This document shows, one piece after another, positions 57,383 to 64,000 of a stretch of 64,000 bases of DNA (position 1 is the stretch's first letter; every line of letters starts with the position of its first letter). The position numbers and the translations under genes were made by a program. Under the pieces are notes generated by a model. The model did not search any database. It worked only from the letters and a program-made list of their open reading frames with translations, and had not been told where the DNA came from. The stretch lies in NCBI RefSeq assembly GCF_024323335.1, contig NC_066585.1, forward strand, positions 343,733,846-343,797,845, written 5' to 3'. This DNA is from Lathyrus oleraceus (taxonomy: Eukaryota; Streptophyta; Magnoliopsida; Fabales; Fabaceae).

Positions 57383-59405
57383 ACGGAATAATTACCGTTT
57401 TGCCATTCCAGCCTTTTTATTTTAATTAATTCATTTCTTTCTCAAATAATTATTTCATTTTGCTACCAAACTTTGAAAAATCATATCATCATCATCCTTG
57501 ATCCAAATTTCGTGGGAATTTTTGCATTATCTTCATCATGATCTCTACTTTTTTATCATATTTTTTCCAGAATTTTGTGATCAATGGATTTTAAATGGCA
57601 TTAGGGTTTTGTTCATGTGACCAATTTTTGTACATCTTGCCAAATCTTTTGTGAAATTGTGATGCATTATCCATTTGATCTGAAATTTTTTGTGCTCAAA
57701 CTAGACTCACTCATGATGTAAAGATCATGAATTTATCTTATGTGGTTTGAGAGTTGTGAATTTTTGAAGTAGGGTGTGACAATTTGTGTCACACCATTGA
57801 TGTGCAACTTGCTGATTTTTGTATCCATGCTTCTTGACCTCCAAATGAATTGATTTTTTGCATGAACCTACTCTTGTATGTCTAGTTTACATGTGAATTT
57901 TCTGGGAATTATTTGAGGCATTTCCTAATTGTTTGAGATTTTCTCCCCTGTTTGACCAAAATGTTGACTTATTGTGATACATGTTGCCATTTCATTTGGG
58001 AAATTCTCATACTTTATTGGATGATCATGAAATTTTACATGTGCATACTAGACATCCTCATCTTTGCCATGGTTTTAGTCCCATTCATTTATCATACAAC
58101 CTCTCTGATTTATGATTTTTCTAAATTGATGCATGTTTGGTTGACTTCCTTGAGCATGTTCAAAACTACTTTGACTTTCTGATTTTCATTGGCTGCCTTC
58201 CACTTGTACAAATGCAATGAAATTTGACATGCTTACCATGCTATGTGTTAGGATTGGTCTTGATTTATTTGATAATTTTTGGAAATGTTTGAGTTGACTT
58301 TTGATACAAGTCATTCTGTTGACTTCTTTGAGCTCTCCCTTGCCATGCTTTGACTTCTTTTGCTTGTGAATTGATGATGATGCATGATATGAACATGAAC
58401 CCAATTGAGATTGCTTCTTATATGTTTGAATTTGGTTTTGATTGGGCATTTCTTGCTGTTTTGACTTTTTCATTCTCTTTTGACCCTAGGCTTGCCCTAG
58501 TGGTCCTGGTACTCACTTTTGAGCTTATGTTTTCAGGTTGAACACCAAATGACCAATGAGATCAATTTCTTTTGATTAAGCTTGCTCGAATAGCATTGTT
58601 TAACTTTGTTTGTTTTGTAGGTGGCTTGACCCATATGATTTGAGTCTTGTGCTTTGCACATTTGATTATCTGATTTGACTGTTGATTCCTATTTCCTTTG
58701 TTTTAACTTGTGAACTGTGTACTGATCTGTTTGACCATTTCAGGTACCATTAGTTGCTTAAGTTCTTTGAACTTGCTTTGCTTTGCTATTTAGCAACTTG
58801 CTTGAGGTATAATTTCTTTTTCTTCATGTAGTCTGGAAGACCTGGCCTGTTACTTGGCCAGGCAACTGTCTGAAGTCCTCCTTAAGAGGCAATGCTTGTG
58901 TATGTTTAATTTGTCCTTGTACATAGTCAAAGACCTCCTAAGTGAAGAGGCAATTGGCAGAACCAAGGGATAAGCAACCTATCCCCTGCTATTCAGTGTG
59001 TCTTCTGTTTTGCTCACACCACTGTGTTGACGCATTACAGATACAAACCCAAGATCTTGTACAACTGTACAGTTGAGTCAGTATCAAATGTGTAGAAGGG
59101 TTCCCACTTTCTGAACCCACACATTCTTGTCAAATGCTCTCCCTGGCCAGGGATAAGAGCAATGAGGCACACCCCTCATCTCCTTTCATCTGCTTCACCT
59201 TAGCCCCTCAATGGCAAGGTTAAGAGCAACATTCACCCCATTTCCAGAGGTTTGTTTGTTGAGGTTGATATGACCCCTCGACTAAAACCTAACCCTTGTG
59301 TGAGCCCCTTGTGTGTATATAGTGTGTGCTACCTGTGCTTGTATGTTTGTTTGACTTGCTTCCTGTGCAAGTTAGGTTTAGTTTAGACTAATCCTTGTTT
59401 GCTTT

Positions 59406-59735
59406 CGCCCTCGTTGCGACCCTTTCTCTCGCCCTCGTTGCGATCGAGCCTTTTCCTTTCTCTCGCCCTCGTTGCGATCGAGCCTTTTCCTTTCTCTCGC
59501 CCTCGTTGCGATCGAGACTTTCCCTTTCTCTTGCCCTAGTTGCAATCGAGACCTTTGTCCCTCCGTGGCCGAACTACGGCAACTCTGATTCTCATGTCCA
59601 GATGAGATACGTAGGCACGAGATGCGATGTCTTGTCGAGTTTGACTAACAACTAACACTAATTCTTTTCTCTCGCCCTCGTTGCGATTGAGACCTCCCCT
59701 TTCTCTTGCCCTAGTTGCAATCGAGACCCTTGATT
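59406..59735 (+). repeat. 34-bp tandem repeats in G LTR
   Basis: Units with CGCCCTCGTTGCGATCGAG and a TTTTCCTTTCTCT spacer start at about 59406, 59430, 59464, 59498 and 59532; two further copies are at 59672-59733 beyond a module copy. The last copies carry C-to-T changes (CCCTAGTTGCAATCGAG). Confidence 0.85.
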
Positions 59736-60464
59736 CCTGTGCAAGTTAGGTTAGGTGTGGCTTGCTTCATGTGCAAGTCATGTTTAGGATAGGCTTGCTT
59801 CCTGTGCAAGTTAGCTAGAAACCTTAACTTAGGGACGACTTTGCATGATAACATCTAGGCTCGAGTCGTAGTCTCCCTAGTTGTGTCTCCCTCTGTTATC
59901 TGGTTAGGCTAGATCCTTTTTCCCTGCGTAGGGGAACTACGTCGCCCTGATCCTCATACCAGATGAGGTACATAGGCAGGAGATGAGCTGATCTCTCCGG
60001 GCGCCTTTTTCCTTTTTCAACCCTTTGTGTCTTAACCACCCTTGCGTGTGTTTTGGTTTGGATGCTGATGTAAGCCCAGTGATTGGCATTCAGGCTCCAT
60101 GTTTGCCTTCTTGCGTGTGTTTGTTGGTTCGGATGCTGATGTAAGTCCAGTGATTGGCATTCGGGCTCCACGTTTGCCTTTGTCTGTTTGTTTGTGTGCG
60201 TGTCAGCCGAGCTACGAATGCTCTGATTCTTCTCTCGTCCGAGAAGATACGTATGCATAGGATGCGATATCCTAGCGAGCATGTGTCGTCTCCCCATTCC
60301 GAACTACTTCGACTCTGATGTCTATGCCTGATAGACTAAGTAGGCCCAGGATGCGACATCCTGCCGAGTCAGTTTCAGTCAGTTTCTTTTGTCTCTTTCA
60401 GCCAGTGTGTGTGAGTGTGAGCAGCGTTTTAGCAACCATTTTTCCTTCCTTTTGTGCGTGGATC

Positions 60465-60480
60465 CCGTCGAGTACGACGG
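60465..60480 (+). promoter_or_regulatory. Conserved U5 hairpin of G
   Basis: CCGTCG-AGTA-CGACGG, a perfect 6-bp stem, in a block conserved in all Ogre LTR ends here (C 17583-17598, E 27980-27995, F 49294-49309, inverted F 44464-44479). The role is inferred only from conservation. Confidence 0.7.
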
Positions 60481-60668
60481 ATGCGTAGGGGTGCTAATAC
60501 CTTCCCTTCGCATAACCGACTCCCGAACCCATTCTCTTTGGTCGCGAGACCATGTTCTTTCCTAGGTTTACTTCGAGCGTTTCCTTTCCCTCTTTTGGGA
60601 TAAATAACGCATGGTGGCGGCTCTGTTGTTTCTTCTTTTCCCGCCGGTTTTTCGCGTAATGCGACAGC

Positions 60669-60686
60669 TGGCGACTCTGCTGGGGA
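60669..60686 (+). other. Primer-binding site of Ogre G
   Basis: TGGCGACTCTGCTGGGGA, two bases after the LTR. Confidence 0.9.
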
Positions 60687-61814
60687 TCAAGAGAAGTTGA
60701 CCTGTGCTGGTCCATCTTCCCTGAGCGAGTCTCTCCTAGCGCTCTCTAGGATTAGGGTTTTGGTTGCTTTGTGTTGTGTGTATTTATTGCTTTCATTATT
60801 TGTTCATTTCATTTATTGATTGCATTGATTGTGTGCATTAATGTTTGCATTCATATTCATTATTCATTCTGCCTGGCTGGTCGTCTGTTTTTTCTGTATG
60901 GGGTGGGAGTCAGTCGAGGTAAAAGGTCCAATACCCAGACCATGAGTGAAATCTAGGATGATTAGGAATAAAGTGATTCATGGGAAGCGGGTGGTATTGC
61001 GCCACTTAGCGGAACATTGATATCACGAGCAGTTCAGACCCTGGTGGGGTATCGTCGTTACATACTTCGGGTGTGTACATGATGGTATTCTGCGAAAGGT
61101 TATTTATGCTGCGTTTCTCTCAGCTTTACCCTGACCTAGACTACACCTGTGAGTGGGGAAGGGTTGATCATTTTTACAGGTACAGTTGGTGACTCCCGGT
61201 ACAGATGGTGACTGTGAATTATGGACATTTATTTCTGGGACGCCGGAGTTCTGTCCGTGGTTTATCAGCGGGTTCCGTTTATTTCGGATCCCCGGGTTGA
61301 ATTTGAGAGTACCTGTTCAGAGGAGCTGGCTGTCATCCGTTCAGTGGATGTTCCTGTGATGATAGTGATGTAATCTCCAGTTCCGTTTATTGCGGAACTC
61401 CACAAGTCGGATTTATGGTGACTCGGTTCTCCAGATTTGGGTTCAGATGTCAGTTGATCAGATTGACTTTGGGTTTCAGATGTTTGTGATCAGAGTTCAA
61501 GCCGAAGCTTTGACCCTGTGCCTTGAGACGCACAGCCTGACCCGTCATGTTCACATCATTTGCATCATAGCATATTTATTTTCAAAAAAATAATAATGCA
61601 TGAAAATAAAAAAAGTTAACTCGCATACTCATATCCTTTCTCAGGATCATTCATGATAAAATAGCATCCGCATCATACGCATATCATGCACATACCATCC
61701 TTGCATTGCAGACATGTTTGGGGACGAGACTTCTCACTCCGGTTCCTGTGTTGAGGCAGGATAGCTGATCAAAGACCACACCGCTACTCAACGAGGCTCA
61801 ACCATCAACGCAAC
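60687..61814 (+). other. 5' leader of Ogre G
   Basis: Noncoding, 1.13 kb. The part at 61130-61430 is homologous, inverted relative to the window, to the F leader (48300-48560). ORF1 is absent: gag follows directly. Confidence 0.75.
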
Positions 61815-62633
61815 ATGGATCAAGTACAAGCCGAGTTGGCTGAGATGAGGGCAAACATGGCCCAGTTCATGAACATGATGCAAGGGGTTGTTCAGGGGCA
61901 AGAGGAGCTGCGTGCCTTAGCCCAGAGACTGGAAGCCATGATTCCACCAGTCCACCGTGCTCCACCAGTGGGTGTACCCGTTCATGAGAATGCTGCGGTC
62001 ATTGTTCTTGTTGATGATTGTGCCGTGAGTGACGAATTGAAGGGGATCAGAATCAGTAAACAACCTCTTGCTGCAGAGACTGTTAATGTCAGAGCAACCT
62101 GCGCTCCGGTTCGCCATCCTGGCTCTTCAAGTTCTTCCGGTTCTAAGAAGCCATCCTCTGGGGCACCCAAAAGGGGAGAAAGTGAAACAAATGCTGTGCA
62201 CCGTCGGAGGAGTGCAAACAGAGGACAGAACCGTCAGGCTGCTGCTGTGACTATTCCAGCAACTCAACCCCAACAACAGAGAAGACCCACTCAGCAATAT
62301 CAGCATCAACAACATCGTCCTCAGCAGCAGGCTTCCCAGCAAGCCAGTACGAGTAATGAGAGGAAGAAGATCATTTTTGATCCAATCCCCACGTCCTATG
62401 CCGAACTGTATCCCTCTCTGTTAGAGCGGAACTTGATCACTCCCAGAGACCCGCCGCCCATACCAGTCAACCCTCGGTGGTGGTATAGGCCTGAACAGCA
62501 TTGTGTGTATCATTCGGGTGCTCCTGGTCATGATGTGGATAGTTGTTTCCAGCTGAAGATGAAGGTTCAAGACCTTGTGAGGTCAGGTATTCTGATCTTG
62601 GAGGATTTAGGTCCCCGTGTTAATCAAGCTTGA
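61815..62633 (+). CDS. G gag without capsid (272 codons)
   Basis: Open frame MDQVQAELAEMRANMAQF ... to GPRVNQA. It has the N-terminal coiled coil (residues 1-40), a Q-rich linker with AAAVTIPATQ (about 145-185), PTSYAELYPSLLER and the finger CVYHSGAPGHDVDSCF (about 233-248). Compared with E gag the whole capsid region is missing while the frame is kept. It could be translated, but alone could not form particles. Confidence 0.7.
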   Translation: MDQVQAELAEMRANMAQFMNMMQGVVQGQEELRALAQRLEAMIPPVHRAPPVGVPVHENAAVIVLVDDCAVSDELKGIRISKQPLAAETVNVRATCAPVRHPGSSSSSGSKKPSSGAPKRGESETNAVHRRRSANRGQNRQAAAVTIPATQPQQQRRPTQQYQHQQHRPQQQASQQASTSNERKKIIFDPIPTSYAELYPSLLERNLITPRDPPPIPVNPRWWYRPEQHCVYHSGAPGHDVDSCFQLKMKVQDLVRSGILILEDLGPRVNQA

Positions 62634-62793
62634 AGATAACAAGTCCTGGGCTGGCGCCGACTTTTTCTTCAGAAGGGTTGTTCAGAAAACAGAAGCTGCT
62701 GATGCAAGAGATACTGACAGTTGCCATCCCCGGTGGGATCTATCACAATTGGGTCACTGTGGGCTTTCCTACAGTTGTTCATAAGTCAGAGTA
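62634..62793 (+). pseudogene. Protease-region scrap of G
   Basis: About 160 bases between gag stop and intron, with a 30-codon stretch (QEILTVAIPGGIYHNWVTV) where E has the whole protease. No DTG site. Confidence 0.45.
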
Positions 62794-63051
62794 GTAATCA
62801 CTTTGTTTAAAAACCCTTCTCCCATGCCCAAAAGGAGAAGTGATGACATTGTTGGCAACATTTTGTGCAATGATATTTTCATTCAAATAAATTCATGTTT
62901 GAACATTTGTTTTCCCTTTTCGTTTTTTTTGCATGAAATTGGTGATCACAAAAAACCCTAAAAAACAAGAATAAAAGCAATCTTTTCATCTGCATAACGA
63001 TTGTCTTGTTTGATTTTCAAAGAGCTTTTCATATCAAAATCTTTATGCAGG
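62794..63051 (+). other. Ogre intron retained in G (258 bp)
   Basis: Starts GTAATCACTTTG and ends CTTTATGCAG, in the same place as the E intron (247 bp). It is T-rich before the acceptor. Confidence 0.7.
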
Positions 63052-63232
63052 TTGTTTCTCAAACCCATTAAACATAATGATCGGACGTCATCTCCCAATT
63101 TTGAATTCCCTGTATTCAAAGCGGAAGAAGATGATGTTGAAGGGATTCCTGACGGTATTTCCCGACTTCTTGAGCAAGAAAAGAAGATCACTCAGCTGCA
63201 TCTCGAGAATCAGCATAACAGCCAACTGGGGC
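63052..63232 (+). pseudogene. Start of RT exon in G
   Basis: Reads SPNFEFPVFKAEEDD and GIPDGISRLLEQEKK, matching the exon start in E (FENPIFQAEEEGDED, ELTRLLKQEKR). Homology ends just before the A-rich tract. Confidence 0.75.
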
Positions 63233-63357
63233 ATAACAAAAAAAAAAGAAAAAAAAAGAAAAAAAAAACAAACAATAAAACAAAAAAAAGAAGGAAAAGA
63301 GGGTGCAAAATCAAAAGAAATCAAAAGCAAAATCAAAAGAAAACAAAAGAAAAATAG
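63233..63357 (+). repeat. A-rich low-complexity tract at deletion junction in G
   Basis: About 125 bases, mostly A with scattered G and C, sitting exactly where RT, RNase H and most of integrase are missing. Confidence 0.85.
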
Positions 63358-63375
63358 CACCCTCAAAGTCCCAAG

Positions 63376-63682
63376 TTGACTGATGCTGAATTCGATCAAG
63401 AAGAAGAGATCAACTGCCATGTGTCATGGTCAGTTATATCAGCAGAGAGTGATGAAAGCATTCGACAAGAAGGTCAAGTCTCGAGTTCTGAGAAAAGGAC
63501 CGTGTGCTCAAGAAAGTTTTGTCTTTCGTGCCCGATTCCAGGGGCAAGTGAACCCCCAAGCTATGAATGTCCATATGTTGTCAAGAGAGCCTCTTCAGGC
63601 AGTGTTCTGACACTTACAACAATGGATAGAAGTTCACTCGTCCTGTGAATTCCCGATGCAGTCAAGAAATACTTCGCCTAAA
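63376..63682 (+). pseudogene. End of integrase in G
   Basis: MCHGQLYQQRVMKAFDKKVKSRVL matches ICHGQLYQSWMKRAFDQKVRPRCF of E; after frameshifts YVVKRASSGSVLTLTTMD and DAVKKYFA close the match at 63682. Catalytic core absent. Confidence 0.75.
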
Positions 63683-64000
63683 ACAAAAAAGCAGAATAGC
63701 TCGCTGAGTCGAACACCCCAAAGGGCGACTTAGGCAAAAAGGAGCGTCTCGGTGGATTGAAAACCCGAAAGGGCGATCCAGGCAAAAGTTAGAGACATTG
63801 AAAAAAAAGAGAATGTGCATCCCGCTAGATTGAACACCTCACACTGGGGCAATCTAGGCAAAAATTAGGGATTTGGCAAGTAACTGCATCTCGACAAGAC
63901 TGTGCTCTATATCTGTCATCCGTCAGGGATTCTCGATTCGTCGTCGACTGAAGCTTTGAATACATCGAAAATTCAGAATGGTAGAGGAAAGGTCATTATG
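63683..64000 (+). other. 3' UTR of Ogre G, beginning
   Basis: Noncoding; shares with E and C the phrases GGTGGATTGAAAACCCG and GGGCGATCCAGGCAAAA, here in plus orientation. The hairpin array, polypurine tract and 3' LTR would lie beyond the window. Confidence 0.75.

Larger units (their letters stand above)
55557..60666 (+). repeat. 5' LTR of Ogre G (5,110 bp)
   Basis: Begins TGTAGCACCTC and ends AATGCGACA. A TATATA at 56579-56584 precedes pyrimidine-rich sequence and is the likelier promoter; another is at 59316-59321. The LTR holds a 15-bp stem hairpin (57350-57382), 34-bp tandem repeats (59406-59560), four copies of the two-stem module (59571-60368) and the CCGTCG-AGTA-CGACGG hairpin (60465-60480). 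No gene is seen in it. Confidence 0.9.
55557..64000 (+). mobile_element. Non-autonomous, internally deleted Ogre G (runs off window)
   Basis: Plus strand: 5,110-bp LTR, primer site, leader, gag without capsid, a scrap of protease region, the Ogre intron, the start of the RT exon, an A-rich tract, the end of integrase, and 3' UTR. Nearly all of protease, RT and RNase H is absent. The five bases before it are GGGGG, the only candidate target duplication; the other side is outside the window. Confidence 0.88.

Noticed and set aside
63001..63379. Lys-rich proteins of 100-118 codons across the A-rich tract of G
   Set aside because: Composition effect of poly-A; the true content is an RT exon remnant and a junction.
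1..64000. tRNA, rRNA or host protein genes
   Set aside because: I looked on both strands; the only tRNA-like matches are the primer-binding sites, and every long frame belongs to a retroelement.

Overview
This window is plant nuclear DNA made almost wholly of LTR retrotransposons inserted into one another. I find no cellular protein gene, rRNA or tRNA gene. The abundance of Ogre-type Ty3/gypsy elements (very long LTRs, an extra ORF1 before gag, an intron between protease and reverse transcriptase, tandem repeats in the 3' UTR) points to a legume of the pea/vetch tribe (Fabeae); the species is an inference.

Layout, left to right. 1-2353: 5' end of a Ty1/copia element on the minus strand (H). 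2354-2915 and 7789-14144: a decayed Tat-like gypsy element (A), with pol on the minus strand and an antisense plant-mobile-domain ORF on the plus strand; a 4.87-kb solo LTR (2916-7788) sits in that ORF with a perfect 5-bp target duplication. 14145-17379: 5' LTR and gag of a plus-strand gypsy element (B). 17380-22111: 3' LTR and 3' UTR of a minus-strand Ogre (C) inserted in B. 22112-27768 and 54684-55556: a SIRE-type copia element (D, plus strand) inserted in C. 27769-54683: a complete but mutated minus-strand Ogre (E) inserted in the reverse-transcriptase region of D, target duplication CCAGG. 43757-54090: a rearranged, pol-less Ogre derivative (F) inside the 5' LTR of E. 55557-64000: a plus-strand, internally deleted Ogre (G) that starts exactly at the end of D's polypurine tract and runs off the window. 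The order of insertion on the main line is B, then C, then D, then E, then F; G also entered D.

How the parts work together. E carries the full Ogre set: ORF1, gag, protease, a 247-bp intron whose removal joins protease to RT in frame, RT, RNase H and integrase. It has a 1-base frameshift, two TAG codons and a YVDN in place of YVDD in the RT active site. F and G keep LTRs, primer sites and the ends of gag, but have lost the capsid region and most or all of pol, so they must have depended on enzymes from other copies.

The most notable signal is RNA-like structure. Ogre LTRs and UTRs in this window carry short hairpins whose loops or positions are conserved while both arms change together: a two-stem module near the LTR 3' end, a CCGTMG-AGTA hairpin in U5, a strong AAACG-NNN-CGTTT hairpin, CGC-CTA-GCG hairpins, and long 3' UTR arrays of 4-bp stems around a CTGAAY loop. 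Also unusual are a piece of ORF1 carried inside the LTR of C, and a fragment in F that ends exactly at the 18-nt primer site, as a reverse-transcription intermediate would.
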